DNA of 64,000 nucleotides from Paracidovorax avenae (GCF_040892545.1 NZ_CP156079.1:434001-498000), one strand, 5' to 3'. Positions 9,335 to 24,024 are shown, counted from the first letter of the stretch. The notes: generated by a model from the letters alone, not told the origin. Numbers and translations: made by a program.

Positions 9335-9413
9335 GGTGATGTCTCCCCGCGGGACGGCCATCGTCCGCGCGGCAAGGGTTCGGAGAGGAAGCGGATGGAA
9401 GGAGGCAGGAAGG

Positions 9414-10985
9414 TCAGTGAGCGGTGCCGGATGCGGCGGGCGCCTGCGGGCCCGCTGCCAGGACGGGAGCCTGCGAGGCATAGCCGCCGCCCAGTGCCCG
9501 CGCCAGGCGGGCCTGGTTGTCCAGGCGGCGGGCCGCGAGATCCACGGCCTGCCGGCGCTGCTGCAGCACGCTGGTTTCGGCGGTGAGCACGTTCAGGTAG
9601 TTGCCCAGGCCGGCCTGGTAGCGCTGCTGGGCGATGGCGTAGGCGCTCTCGGCAGATGCCTGCGCTTCACGCTGCTCGGCGGCCTGCTGGTCGATGGAGC
9701 GTGCCGAGGCGATCTGGTCCGCCGCCTCATGCAGCGCATCCAGCAGGGTGGCGTTGTAGCTCTCGACCGCGGCATCCACGTCGGCGGCCTTGCCGCGCAG
9801 GTTGGCGCGCAGCCGGCCCGCCTCGAAGATCGGCAGCCGGATGGCCGGGCCCACGCCCCATTCGCGACTGCCGCCCTTGACGAAGTTGTCCAGCCCCAGC
9901 GAGGCCAGGCCCACGAAAGCCGTGAGGCTCACGTTGGGATAGAACTGCGCCTTCGCCACGGCCACGTCCTGCGTGGCGGCTTCCACGCGCCAGCGCGCAG
10001 CGGCGATGTCCGCACGCCGGCCCAGCAGGTCCGCGGGCAGCGCGGCGGGCAGGGCGATGGCATGCAGGGACGACAGCGGCGGCGGCACCAGGGCCTGCGC
10101 GGCTCCGGGCTGCCCCACCAGTGCGTCCAGTGCATTGCGCGCCATGGCCGCCTGCTCGCGCAGCGCCTCGATCTGCTGACGCGCCTCGGGCAGGCTGCCT
10201 TCGCTCTGGCGTTCTTCCAGCCGCGTGTCCAGGCCGGCCGCCACGCGGTCACGCACCAGCGACAGCGTCTGGGTGCGCTGCTCCAGGGTGCGCTGCGCCA
10301 CGCCGAGCTGGGCCTGCACCCGTGCGAGTTCCACATACTGCCGCGCCACGTTGGACGCCAGCAGCACCCGCGCGGCCTGCGCGTCGGCGATGGCTGCATT
10401 GGCGCTGCCCACTGCGGCGTCTATGGCCGCGCGGTTCTTGCCGAAGAAGTCCAGCTCCCAGTTGCCCGTGAGGCGGCCCGTGGCGCTGTTTTCCGTGCTT
10501 CCGCCCAGCGGAGGCGGATAGATGGAATTGGCGCTGTAGCGCTGCCGGGTGGCGTCCAGGCTGCCATTGACCTGCGGGCGGTCTGCGGCGCGCGTGGCCT
10601 CCGTGAAGGCCTGCGCCCGGGCGATGCGCGCCTCTGCGAGCTTCAGGTTGGGGCTCTGGGACAGGGCCTGGTCGATGAGCGCATCCAGCTGCGCATCGCC
10701 GAAGCCGCGCCACCAGTCGGAGGCCACGGCCGGGTCGGCGAAGGCCCGCGCGGCATCCGCCGTGCCCTGCGCCTGTGCGGCGAGGCCCAGGGAGGCCGCA
10801 TCGCGCATCCGGGCCTGGGGCGCGATGCCGGACATGTCTGCGCAGGCCGTCAGCCCCAGCAGCGCGAAGGCGAGGGTGCCGACATAGAGCGCCACCGCCT
10901 GCCAGCGGGGCCCTGCGGTGTCGCTGGCCGGTTGGGCTTGCGGCGCGGCGGCTGCGGAGGAGGAAGGAGCCAGAAGGTTTTTCAT
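9414..10985 (-). CDS. NodT/OprM-type outer-membrane efflux lipoprotein
   Basis: Outer-membrane factor of 523 residues with two OEP repeats (about 90-290 and 300-495), the TolC-like architecture of two long helical hairpins. It has a lipobox LTAC with the lipidated cysteine near C48. The 28 residues before the hydrophobic core of the signal peptide are unusually long, so the real start may be later, though no in-frame Met is available. It completes the tripartite pump with the EmrAB-like proteins and sits between marR and emrA. Confidence 0.9.
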   Translation of the reverse strand: MKNLLAPSSSAAAAPQAQPASDTAGPRWQAVALYVGTLAFALLGLTACADMSGIAPQARMRDAASLGLAAQAQGTADAARAFADPAVASDWWRGFGDAQLDALIDQALSQSPNLKLAEARIARAQAFTEATRAADRPQVNGSLDATRQRYSANSIYPPPLGGSTENSATGRLTGNWELDFFGKNRAAIDAAVGSANAAIADAQAARVLLASNVARQYVELARVQAQLGVAQRTLEQRTQTLSLVRDRVAAGLDTRLEERQSEGSLPEARQQIEALREQAAMARNALDALVGQPGAAQALVPPPLSSLHAIALPAALPADLLGRRADIAAARWRVEAATQDVAVAKAQFYPNVSLTAFVGLASLGLDNFVKGGSREWGVGPAIRLPIFEAGRLRANLRGKAADVDAAVESYNATLLDALHEAADQIASARSIDQQAAEQREAQASAESAYAIAQQRYQAGLGNYLNVLTAETSVLQQRRQAVDLAARRLDNQARLARALGGGYASQAPVLAAGPQAPAASGTAH

Positions 10986-11018
10986 GTTGTGTCGTGCTCT
11001 CGGGAAAGGGGGGAAGGC

Positions 11019-11513
11019 TTACCGGCCGTCGGGCGGCGGCGCCAGCCGCGTGGTGAGGTTCTCGTAAATGCGGGCCAGGTAACGGCGAAATGCGGCGGCT
11101 TCCGCATCGCTGAAGCCGTGCAGGGCGGTGCGCTGGAGGTCCTGCAGCAATTCAGGCAACTGGGCGGCGGCGGCGTGGCCTTCTTCGGTCAGCGCGAGGT
11201 TGACCACGCGGCGGTCTTCCTGCGAGCGTTCGCGGCGGCACAGGCCCTTGGTCTCCAGCCGGTCCAGCAGCCGCGTCATGCCGCCGGCATCCAGCTGGCA
11301 GACGCGAGCCAGGGCGGCGACCGTGCTTTCCTGGCCCGACGCCAGGAAGATGCGCAGCAGGGGCCGCCATTGCGCATCGGTCAACCCCAGCGGTTCCACC
11401 CGGCGGTCCACCTCGCTGCCCATCAGGTTGACGATGCGGCGCATCTGGTAGCCGATGCTCTGCTCGATCAGCTCGGGATTCACGGAAGGCTTGGCGTCGT
11501 GGGTTGAATGCAT
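11019..11513 (-). CDS. MarR family transcriptional repressor
   Basis: A 164-residue winged-helix regulator. The MarR core is clear: VEPLGLTDAQWRPLL, the recognition region with LARVCQLDAGGMTRLLDRLE, and the wing with RSQEDRRVVNLALTEEG. It heads the efflux operon and probably represses it and itself, releasing on binding of a phenolic or similar ligand. The -10 hexamer of its promoter ends 6 bases before the ATG and no Shine-Dalgarno is present, so the mRNA may be leaderless. Confidence 0.9.
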   Translation of the reverse strand: MHSTHDAKPSVNPELIEQSIGYQMRRIVNLMGSEVDRRVEPLGLTDAQWRPLLRIFLASGQESTVAALARVCQLDAGGMTRLLDRLETKGLCRRERSQEDRRVVNLALTEEGHAAAAQLPELLQDLQRTALHGFSDAEAAAFRRYLARIYENLTTRLAPPPDGR

Positions 11514-11519
11514 GCCGCA

Positions 11520-11548
11520 ACATTAATTGACTGGTCAAATAATGTCAA
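11520..11548 (-). promoter_or_regulatory. marR-efflux operon promoter with internal operator
   Basis: Read on the minus strand: -35 TTGACA (11543-11548), 17-base spacer, -10 TAATGT (11520-11525). The spacer contains the inverted repeat TTGAC-CA-GTCAA (11527-11538), placed where a bound MarR dimer would block RNA polymerase. The predicted transcription start falls on or next to the ATG at 11513. Confidence 0.75.
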
Positions 11549-11640
11549 GTCTTTGATTGCGGCGCAGCCCCGTCGGTGGGCCCAGGGATGGAAGGGGGGC
11601 GCCTCCTCCGGCAGGTGGCTGGAGGAGCCCGGGAGTGGCG

Positions 11641-12384
11641 TCAGGCTGTCCGGCGGTCCAGGCAGAACCGGGCGAAACGGCCCAGCAGCGCGGCCGCCAC
11701 CGGTGTCGCGCGGACGTGCCCGCGCAATGCTTCGGGGTCGCGGCTGGTGTGGCGCAGGTCGGCAGCCAGCATGTCGATGTAGCCGCGCATCGCATCCGGC
11801 GCGAATTCGGGATGGAACTGCACCCCCCACGCGCAGGGGCCGACCCGGAAGGCCTGGTGCGGTTCGAATGCATTGCCCGCGAGCCGCACCGCCCCGGCAG
11901 GCAGGCGCCTCACCGATTGCCGGTGCACCACCTGGGCGCCGAAAGCGCCGGGCAGCCCGGCGAAAAGTGCGTCGCCGCACGTGGCATCCGGCGCCGTGCG
12001 AACCTCCACGGTACCGATCTCCCATCCTTCCGGATGGTCCTCCACCTCACCGCCCAGTGCGTGCGCGAGCAATTGGTGGCCATAGCAGATGCCCAGCACG
12101 GGCGTCTGCGCCGCCACGGCGCGGGCGAGCCAGCCGCCCAGTGCTTCGCTCCAGGGCGCCCGGTCCGTGACCATGGCATGCGACCCGGTCACCACCACGC
12201 CGGCGACGGCATCGGGTTCGGGCATGCCGTCGCCCTGCGCCGCATCGATGGTGAGCACGGGTGCCGCGGTGCCGGCCAGCCCGGCCTGCACCCAGTCCTC
12301 GAAGTCGCCCAGGTGCTCCCGCAGCGCCGGGAACGTGCCACCGGTCCTGGCGATCACGATGGGCAGCGGCGTGGGTGACGGCAT
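11641..12384 (-). CDS. class I glutamine amidotransferase
   Basis: A 247-residue stand-alone class I (GATase1) domain. The nucleophile Cys lies in GICYGHQLLAHALGG, and the catalytic His in FHPEF with a downstream acidic residue. Such GuaA-like single-domain proteins are often annotated as glutamine amidotransferase or GMP-synthase-like; the acceptor domain or partner is not encoded nearby, so the reaction is unknown. It is followed 16 bases upstream by the CorA gene in the same direction and could share its transcript. Confidence 0.87.
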   Translation of the reverse strand: MPSPTPLPIVIARTGGTFPALREHLGDFEDWVQAGLAGTAAPVLTIDAAQGDGMPEPDAVAGVVVTGSHAMVTDRAPWSEALGGWLARAVAAQTPVLGICYGHQLLAHALGGEVEDHPEGWEIGTVEVRTAPDATCGDALFAGLPGAFGAQVVHRQSVRRLPAGAVRLAGNAFEPHQAFRVGPCAWGVQFHPEFAPDAMRGYIDMLAADLRHTSRDPEALRGHVRATPVAAALLGRFARFCLDRRTA

Positions 12385-12400
12385 GGGACTGTGCTGGCGG

Positions 12401-13606
12401 TCAATGCTGGCCGGTACGGGCGAGATAGCGCTTGCGCCAGAACAGCGCCACCAGGGCGATGGCGATCACCGTCATCGTGGCCATGGCCCACCAGAAGCCG
12501 TCCTGCTTGTGGATCAGCGGAATGAACTCGAAATTCATGCCGAAGATGCCGGCGATCAGGTTGAGCGGCAGGAACACGGCGGTGAGGGCGGTGAGCGTGC
12601 GCATGATGTCGTTGGTGCGGTTGCTCTGGACGCTGAAATGCATCTGCACCGCGGTTTCGGTGCTCTGTTCCAGCCGGCGCACGTGGTGCACCACCCGTTC
12701 GATGTGTTCCAGCACGTCGCGGCTGCGCACCTTGAGCAGTTCCAGTTCGCGCAGCGCGGCGATGTTCTCGGGCAGGGCCCAGGTCTCGAGCGTGTCCACC
12801 CAGTCCTGCACGGCAGCCCGCTGGTCCTCGCAGATCTCGTCGAGCTGGTGCAGCGTGAGCCGTGCATCGAGCAGCGCGCTCCAGTTGGCGAAGCGCCCGC
12901 GCGGCTTGAGCAGTTCGGCCTGCCAGTGGTCCAGCTGGCGGGAAAGTTCGCGGCGCAGGTCCAGGTAGTTGTCCACGATCAGGTTCACCACGCGGAGCAT
13001 CAGGTCCGCCGGGCTGGTCGGCAGGCGCGAGCCCGGCACGGGTCCGGTGCGCATGTCCCTGGCCTGCGTTTCCGAGGCCGGGCCGCCCTCGGCCGCGGGT
13101 GCAGGCTGCGTTGCCGTGAGCAGGCGGGCGGCGAATGCGTCGCGCACGGTGCAATCGCCCGGGTGCACCGACAGCAGCACCTGGTCGAAGACCGCGAACC
13201 CCACGGGGCTGGTGTCGATGCGACGCAGCACGGGAGGCCCGGCGCGCCGGGGCGGGGCCAGCCCCGTCAGGCTGGGCACTTCCGTCGTATCGCATTGCGT
13301 GGCGCTCAGCCGCCGGAACACCATGACGTCGTACTGGGACGTGTAGTCGTAGTGCGACGGCAGTTGGGCGTTCAGCAGGTCGGATACATGCAGATCGACG
13401 AGTTGCAGGCCCGCCAGGGACTGCAGCGCCGCCTGCAGCGCCGGCAGCCGCTCGCCGAAGACGGCGCGAGTGCATGCGATCCACACGAAGCCCTGTGGGG
13501 GAACGCGCTGCGGGATCGCATCCAGCTCTTTCGCCCCCTGCGGGCCGATGTGGAATACGCGGATCGCTCCGGAAGCGTCCAGCGTCACGGGGCGTGCTCC
13601 CGGCAT
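12401..13606 (-). CDS. corA: CorA family magnesium/divalent cation channel
   Basis: A 401-residue inner-membrane transporter of the CorA/ZntB family. A large acidic cytoplasmic domain fills the first ~330 residues, followed by the stalk helix and two C-terminal membrane segments separated by the family signature GMNFE. The basic tail (WRKRYLART) follows the last helix as in CorA. A Pro/Ala-rich insertion near residues 165-195 is not usual in the family. It lies between hemB (24 bases) and the amidotransferase gene. Confidence 0.88.
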   Translation of the reverse strand: MPGARPVTLDASGAIRVFHIGPQGAKELDAIPQRVPPQGFVWIACTRAVFGERLPALQAALQSLAGLQLVDLHVSDLLNAQLPSHYDYTSQYDVMVFRRLSATQCDTTEVPSLTGLAPPRRAGPPVLRRIDTSPVGFAVFDQVLLSVHPGDCTVRDAFAARLLTATQPAPAAEGGPASETQARDMRTGPVPGSRLPTSPADLMLRVVNLIVDNYLDLRRELSRQLDHWQAELLKPRGRFANWSALLDARLTLHQLDEICEDQRAAVQDWVDTLETWALPENIAALRELELLKVRSRDVLEHIERVVHHVRRLEQSTETAVQMHFSVQSNRTNDIMRTLTALTAVFLPLNLIAGIFGMNFEFIPLIHKQDGFWWAMATMTVIAIALVALFWRKRYLARTGQH

Positions 13607-13630
13607 CCGGAATGGGGTGCCATGGCGCTC

Positions 13631-16275
<2,645 letters not shown>

Positions 16276-16284
16276 AATCCGGGC

Positions 16285-16635
16285 ATGACCGAAGACACTT
16301 CCCCGTCCCGCGGCTACTACGCCCGCCACATTTTCTTCTGCCTCAACGACCGCACCAACGGCGAGGACAGCTGTGCCCACCACGGCGCGAAGGAGGCGTT
16401 CGACCACTGCAAGGCGCGCGTCAAGGCCGAAAAGCTCGCCGGTCCCGGCCAGGTGCGCGTGAACAAGGCAGGCTGCCTGGACCGCTGCGCGGGCGGGCCC
16501 GTCGCGGTCGTCTATCCCGAGGGCACCTGGTACACCTACGTGGACACCAGCGATATCGACGAGATCGTCGAGTCCCACCTCAAGAACGGGCAGGTGGTCG
16601 AGCGCCTGCTCACCCCGCCGGAACTCGGACGCTGA
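16285..16635 (+). CDS. thioredoxin-like [2Fe-2S] ferredoxin
   Basis: A 116-residue protein of the thioredoxin-like ferredoxin family. Four cysteines in the C-x10-C...C-x3-C arrangement (C19, C30, C64, C68, the last two in GCLDRCAGG) should bind a [2Fe-2S] cluster; C42 is extra. Members are related to Aquifex-type Fd and NuoE. Electron partners are unknown. The hexamer TAGAAT ends 6 bases before the ATG, and there is no Shine-Dalgarno, which suggests a leaderless mRNA starting inside the end of the VanZ gene. Confidence 0.85.
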   Translation: MTEDTSPSRGYYARHIFFCLNDRTNGEDSCAHHGAKEAFDHCKARVKAEKLAGPGQVRVNKAGCLDRCAGGPVAVVYPEGTWYTYVDTSDIDEIVESHLKNGQVVERLLTPPELGR

Positions 16636-16727
16636 TCCGGGCTCAGACCCCGGCCTTCCCGCATTTCGGACCGCGGGCTGCCCTTTTTTTGGAGGGCGGC
16701 ACGGGGCCATTTCCATACTGCAGACAA

Positions 16728-17369
16728 GTGAACGCCCAGACTGAACGCCTGACTTTCTCCGGCACGGCCGGCGCCATCGAGGCGCTGCGCGACCCGGCTG
16801 CCGCGGCCGAGGGTGGTGCCCCGCATGGCGTGGCCGTGATCGCCCACCCCCATCCGCTCTTCGGCGGCACCATGGACAACAAGGTCGTGCAGACCCTCGC
16901 CCGGGCCTTCGTCGCCTGTGGGTGGACGGCCGTGCGCTTCAATTTCCGGGGCGTCGGCGGCAGCGCCGGCACCCACGACGAAGGGCGTGGAGAGCTGGAC
17001 GACCTGCTCGCGGTCATCGACCAGGCGGCGCCCGGCGGAGCACTCGCACTGGCGGGGTTTTCCTTCGGCGCCTTCGTCACCAGCCATGCCCTGGAGCGGC
17101 TCTGGGGCGCGCGCGACATCGAGCGTGCCGTGCTCGTGGGGACGGCCGCCAGCCGTTTCACCGTCGCACCCGTGCCGGCCGAGGCCCATGGCCGCACGCT
17201 GGTCGTCCACGGCGAGCAGGACGACACCGTGCCCCTCGCCGCCGTAATGGACTGGGCGCGCCCGCAGACACTCCCTGTGACAGTCGTGCCCGGCGGCGGG
17301 CATTTCTTTCACGGACAATTACCGTTGCTCAAGAGCCTGGTCATGCGGCACCTGACTTCCCAGGCCTGA
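16728..17369 (+). CDS. alpha/beta hydrolase
   Basis: A 213-residue alpha/beta hydrolase of the short 'serine hydrolase-like/YuxL-like' type. The oxyanion region is AHPHPLFGGTMDN, the nucleophile elbow GFSFG (Ser near 109), the acid Asp in HGEQDDTVP and the base His in GGGHFFHG. Proteins with the HPHP..GGTMDNKVV motif are common in Betaproteobacteria and have no assigned substrate. The start is taken as GTG 16728; a CATACT hexamer ends 8 bases before it. It precedes the carboxypeptidase gene by 83 bases. Confidence 0.85.
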   Translation: MNAQTERLTFSGTAGAIEALRDPAAAAEGGAPHGVAVIAHPHPLFGGTMDNKVVQTLARAFVACGWTAVRFNFRGVGGSAGTHDEGRGELDDLLAVIDQAAPGGALALAGFSFGAFVTSHALERLWGARDIERAVLVGTAASRFTVAPVPAEAHGRTLVVHGEQDDTVPLAAVMDWARPQTLPVTVVPGGGHFFHGQLPLLKSLVMRHLTSQA

Positions 17370-17452
17370 GGCGCAGGCCGCCGGCTGCCTGCCCGCCTCC
17401 GCTTTTCCTTCTTTTTTTCTCTCCCGCTTCCTTTCTTCCCGGACCGTTTCGA

Positions 17453-18634
17453 ATGCATGCCTCCATGAAGTCCTTCCTGCCCCTGCTGCGCTCTTTCGCC
17501 ATGGCCGCCGCGCTCGCGCCTGCCGCGCTCTGGGCGCAGGTGCAGGCTCCCCAGCCGCCCGAGATCGCCGCGCGCAACTACCTGCTGCTGGACGTGACAT
17601 CCGGGCAGGTGCTGGCCGCCAAGGACATCGATGCCCCCGTGGAGCAGGCGTCGCTGACCAAGCTCATGACCGCCTACCTGGTGTTCGATGCGCTGCGTTC
17701 CAAGAAGATCACCCTGGAGCAGACGCTGCCGGTGAGCGTGCTGGCGTGGAAGATGCCCGGCTCGCGCATGTTCATCGACCCCAAGATGCAGGTGCCGGTG
17801 GATGACCTGCTGAAGGGCATGATCATTCAGTCGGGCAACGATGCCTCCATGGCCCTGGCCGAGGGGGTGGGCGGCTCGGCCGAGAATTTCGTCAAGCTCA
17901 TGAATGACCAGGCCAAGGCCCTGGGTATGAAGAACACGGCCTACAAGAACCCCGAAGGCCTCACGGAGCCCGGCCACACGACCACGGCGCGCGACCTGAG
18001 CATTCTCGCGACGCGGCTCATGAAGGACTTCCCGGAGTACATGCACTATTACTCCACCAAGCACTATGCCTATCCGGGCACCCCGCCTTCCAACGGCACC
18101 AACCGCAATTCGCTGCTGTTCCGCGACCCGACGGTGGACGGCCTCAAGACCGGGCACACGGCGGCGGCCGGCTACTGCCTCGTGGCCACGTCCAGGCGTG
18201 ATTTCCCCAATGTCGGCCAGCGCCGCCTGCTGTCCATCGTGCTGGGCACCGCGAGCGAGAACGCGCGCGCCAACGAGAGCCAGAAGCTCCTGAACTGGGG
18301 CTACACCGCCTACGACGCCGTCAAGCTGTTCGATGGGGGCCAGCCGGCCGCCACCCCGGCGCTCTGGAAGGGCACGCAGAACACGATCAAGATCGGACGC
18401 CCCGACCCCATCGTCGTCACGGTGCCGTCAGGCTCGGCCGGCAGGATCTCCACCCAGATCGTCCGCCAGGACCCGCTGGTCGCTCCGCTGACCAAGGGGC
18501 AGTCCATCGGCACGCTCAAGGTCTCGCTGGGCGACCAGCAGATCGCCGAGGTGCCCCTGGTGGCACTCGAGACCGTCGAGCAGGCGGGCATCTTCGGGCG
18601 TGCCTGGGATGCCATCCGGCTCTGGATCAAGTGA
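17453..18634 (+). CDS. dacC: D-alanyl-D-alanine carboxypeptidase (PBP5/6 family)
   Basis: Periplasmic penicillin-binding protein that trims the terminal D-Ala of peptidoglycan pentapeptides; 393 residues. A signal peptide ends around residue 28 (LWA-Q). The SxxK motif is SLTK (S67, K70), the SxN motif SGN at about 127-129 and the KTG motif KTGH at about 232. The C-terminal PBP5 domain (about 280-375) and a terminal amphipathic stretch (FGRAWDAIRLWIK) for membrane attachment are present. Met at 17465 is an alternative start. It is the last gene before the ribosomal operon. The symbol dacC is by family only; dacA is equally possible. Confidence 0.9.
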   Translation: MHASMKSFLPLLRSFAMAAALAPAALWAQVQAPQPPEIAARNYLLLDVTSGQVLAAKDIDAPVEQASLTKLMTAYLVFDALRSKKITLEQTLPVSVLAWKMPGSRMFIDPKMQVPVDDLLKGMIIQSGNDASMALAEGVGGSAENFVKLMNDQAKALGMKNTAYKNPEGLTEPGHTTTARDLSILATRLMKDFPEYMHYYSTKHYAYPGTPPSNGTNRNSLLFRDPTVDGLKTGHTAAAGYCLVATSRRDFPNVGQRRLLSIVLGTASENARANESQKLLNWGYTAYDAVKLFDGGQPAATPALWKGTQNTIKIGRPDPIVVTVPSGSAGRISTQIVRQDPLVAPLTKGQSIGTLKVSLGDQQIAEVPLVALETVEQAGIFGRAWDAIRLWIK

Positions 18635-18673
18635 TGCGCGCTGCGCGTGGCGGGAGGCTGGCGGCGCCGGTCC

Positions 18674-18702
18674 TTGCCTCGCCCCGGGCAAACTGATACA
18701 TT
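18674..18702 (+). promoter_or_regulatory. str operon promoter upstream of rpsL
   Basis: -35 TTGCCT (18674-18679), 17-base spacer, -10 TACATT (18697-18702). The start site should be near 18709, just before an inverted repeat TTCGGAA-T-TTCCGAA (18712-18726) at the 5' end of the leader. The same -35 hexamer and spacing recur in the promoter at 23832. Confidence 0.65.
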
Positions 18703-18789
18703 AGAAGGCTTTTCGGAATTTCCGAAGGGAATCACGTCTTCGCTCGATCCGAATCCGCCGGGCGAAGTTTTCACGTTTAGGGACGATTC

Positions 18790-19167
18790 ATGCCAACCAT
18801 CAACCAGCTCATTCGTCAGGGGCGCGAGGTCGAAACGACCAAGTCCAAGAGCCCCGCGATGCAAAACTCTCCCCAGCGCCGTGGCGTGTGCACCCGTGTG
18901 TACACCACGACGCCCAAGAAGCCGAACTCCGCTCTGCGGAAGGTCGCCAAGGTGCGTCTGACCAACGGCTTCGAAGTCATCTCCTACATCGGCGGCGAAG
19001 GCCACAACCTGCAGGAACACAGCGTGGTGCTGGTTCGCGGCGGCCGTGTGAAGGATCTGCCCGGTGTGCGTTACCACATCGTGCGCGGCTCGCTTGACCT
19101 GCAAGGCGTCAAGGACCGCAAGCAGGCCCGTTCCAAGTACGGTGCCAAGAAGCCCAAGGCCAAGTAA
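18790..19167 (+). CDS. rpsL: 30S ribosomal protein S12
   Basis: Small-subunit protein at the decoding centre, 125 residues, full length. The conserved [19 protein letters not shown] and the loop [10 protein letters not shown] are intact; the lysines whose change gives streptomycin resistance (in PKKPNS and the GGRVKDLPG region) are the wild-type residues. First gene of the str operon, about 80 bases after the predicted transcription start. Confidence 0.98.
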   Translation: MPTINQLIRQGREVETTKSKSPAMQNSPQRRGVCTRVYTTTPKKPNSALRKVAKVRLTNGFEVISYIGGEGHNLQEHSVVLVRGGRVKDLPGVRYHIVRGSLDLQGVKDRKQARSKYGAKKPKAK

Positions 19168-19331
19168 GCCCTGCGTTTCGAAGAATTTTCGGTGCTGTTC
19201 CCGCGTGGCGCGGTGAAGCAGCGTAGTGGCCCCGAACGCAGGTGTTCTGCGTGGGTCGAGTAAGTGGGAGTCCTGAATGGCTCTCGCGGTGCCTGGAAGG
19301 GCGCCAACTGAAGCAAAGATAGAGGTCAGAA

Positions 19332-19805
19332 ATGCCACGTCGTCGCGAAGTCCCCAAACGTGAAATCCTGCCGGACCCGAAGTTCGGCAATGTCGAGCTG
19401 TCCAAATTCATGAACGTGATCATGGAAGGCGGCAAGAAGGCAGTTGCAGAGCGCATCATCTATGGCGCCCTGGAACTCATCCAGAAGAAGCACCCCGACA
19501 AGGATCCCCTGGAAGCGTTCACCGTTGCCATCAACAACGTGAAGCCCATGGTGGAAGTGAAGTCCCGCCGCGTCGGTGGTGCCAACTACCAGGTGCCGGT
19601 CGAAGTGCGTCCGGTGCGCCGCCTGGCCCTGTCGATGCGCTGGCTCAAGGAAGCCGCACGCAAGCGCGGCGAGAAGTCCATGGCCCAGCGCCTGGCCAAC
19701 GAGCTGCTGGAAGCCACGGAAGGCCGTGGCGGCGCGATGAAGCGCCGTGACGAAGTGCACCGCATGGCGGAAGCCAACAAGGCGTTCAGCCACTTCCGCT
19801 TCTAA
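19332..19805 (+). CDS. rpsG: 30S ribosomal protein S7
   Basis: Head-organising 30S protein that nucleates assembly on 16S rRNA; 157 residues. The N-terminus [19 protein letters not shown] and the C-terminal RFRF-like end (KAFSHFRF) are typical. The 164-base spacer after rpsL is long for this operon; in enterobacteria the rpsL-rpsG spacer carries the S7 autoregulatory site. No such structure could be confirmed by eye here. Confidence 0.98.
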   Translation: MPRRREVPKREILPDPKFGNVELSKFMNVIMEGGKKAVAERIIYGALELIQKKHPDKDPLEAFTVAINNVKPMVEVKSRRVGGANYQVPVEVRPVRRLALSMRWLKEAARKRGEKSMAQRLANELLEATEGRGGAMKRRDEVHRMAEANKAFSHFRF

Positions 19806-19887
19806 GCCCATCCCTTCATCTCGAAGGCCTGGAGCCCGATCCGCCCCACCGGCGGGCGGGCTCTTTGGCTGTTAACGAAAGACCATC

Positions 19888-21990
<2,103 letters not shown>

Positions 21991-22019
21991 GTACCACCCC
22001 TGTGTCGCCTGCGGAGCCT

Positions 22020-22059
22020 CCCCCTCAAGGGGGCGCACGCAGCGGTCCGGCAAAGCCGG
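22020..22059. repeat. REP-like intergenic element between fusA and tuf
   Basis: Two adjacent small hairpins, CCCCC-TCAA-GGGGG (22020-22033) and CCGGC-AAA-GCCGG (22047-22059), sit in a GC-rich block of about 110 bases (21998-22110). From memory, similar 'CCTCCCCCTCAAGGGGGCG' blocks are dispersed between genes in Comamonadaceae genomes; no second copy was seen in this window. Further down, CCTTCG/CGAAGG (22153-22174) forms another hairpin. Function unknown; it could attenuate read-through from fusA. Confidence 0.5.
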
Positions 22060-22240
22060 TCCCGCGCGTGCTGCTGGCATGGCCTGCTCCGCGGCCCTTC
22101 GATCAGGAAGGCTGTGGGCGGGGGTAAATCAGTTCTGTCTGCGATCGCATGCCCTTCGTTGCCCGTGGCGAAGGAATCCGCGATGCGATGCAGACGTAAA
22201 ACCAACACACGGGCATTGCTCTTTATTCTGGAGTTGAGAA

Positions 22241-23431
<1,191 letters not shown>

Positions 23432-23454
23432 ATTCGAGCAATAAGGAATCTGCC

Positions 23455-23766
23455 ATGTCCAAGCAAAAGATCCGCATCCGCCTGAAGGCTTTCGATTACA
23501 AGCTGATCGACCAGTCCGCCGCCGAGATCGTCGATACCGCCAAGCGCACCGGCGCCATCGTCAAGGGCCCCGTGCCCCTGCCGACGCGCATGAAGCGTTT
23601 CGACATCCTGCGTTCGCCGCACGTCAACAAGACGTCGCGCGACCAGTTCGAAATCCGCACGCACCAGCGCCTGATGGATATCGTCGATCCCACCGACAAG
23701 ACGGTTGACGCTCTGATGAAGCTCGACCTGCCGGCTGGCGTGGACGTCGAGATCAAGCTGCAGTAA
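23455..23766 (+). CDS. rpsJ: 30S ribosomal protein S10 (NusE)
   Basis: 30S head protein and antitermination factor NusE, 103 residues, with the conserved [15 protein letters not shown] start and [21 protein letters not shown] core. It is only 23 bases after tuf and is cut off from rplC by a 258-base gap with a hairpin and a promoter. It therefore belongs to the str transcript rather than heading the S10 operon as in Escherichia coli. Confidence 0.98.
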   Translation: MSKQKIRIRLKAFDYKLIDQSAAEIVDTAKRTGAIVKGPVPLPTRMKRFDILRSPHVNKTSRDQFEIRTHQRLMDIVDPTDKTVDALMKLDLPAGVDVEIKLQ

Positions 23767-23822
23767 TCCCCCCACTGTGGCCATTCGTGCGGCATGCTCC
23801 GGCTGGAGCGTGCCGTGCTTCC

Positions 23823-23855
23823 AACGCGGACTTGCCTGCAAAGGCAGTCCGCGTT
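23823..23855 (+). terminator. Large inverted repeat after rpsJ, possible attenuator/terminator
   Basis: A 14-bp stem with one bulged T: left arm 23823-23837, loop GCAA, right arm 23842-23855. Only a short, interrupted U run follows (TTATACTTT), so termination efficiency is uncertain. The same DNA contains the -35 and spacer of the promoter at 23832-23860. Confidence 0.5.
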
Positions 23856-23860
23856 ATACT
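23832..23860 (+). promoter_or_regulatory. promoter of the rplC-rpsQ (S10) operon
   Basis: -35 TTGCCT (23832-23837), 17-base spacer, -10 TATACT (23855-23860). Transcription would begin near 23867, leaving a leader of about 158 bases before rplC. The -35 is identical to that of the str promoter at 18674. The promoter is embedded in the inverted repeat described at 23823-23855. Confidence 0.72.
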
Positions 23861-24024
23861 TTGAGGCTTCGCATTTTTGCGTCCTCGAATTGAGGGTGCA
23901 GGGCTGCGGAGTTTTATCAACCTTCTTTCGCGCACATTGGTGCCAAGCCGTCGAGGCCTGCGCCCGTCGTGCAAACGTCCTGGCCAATTGAAGTCGGGGC
24001 GGCGGAAGCTTTGGAGAACAACCA

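Noticed and set aside
16670..16700. T-run after GGGCTGCCC as an intrinsic terminator behind the ferredoxin gene
   Set aside because: The possible stem would have a one-base loop, so no stable hairpin can form.
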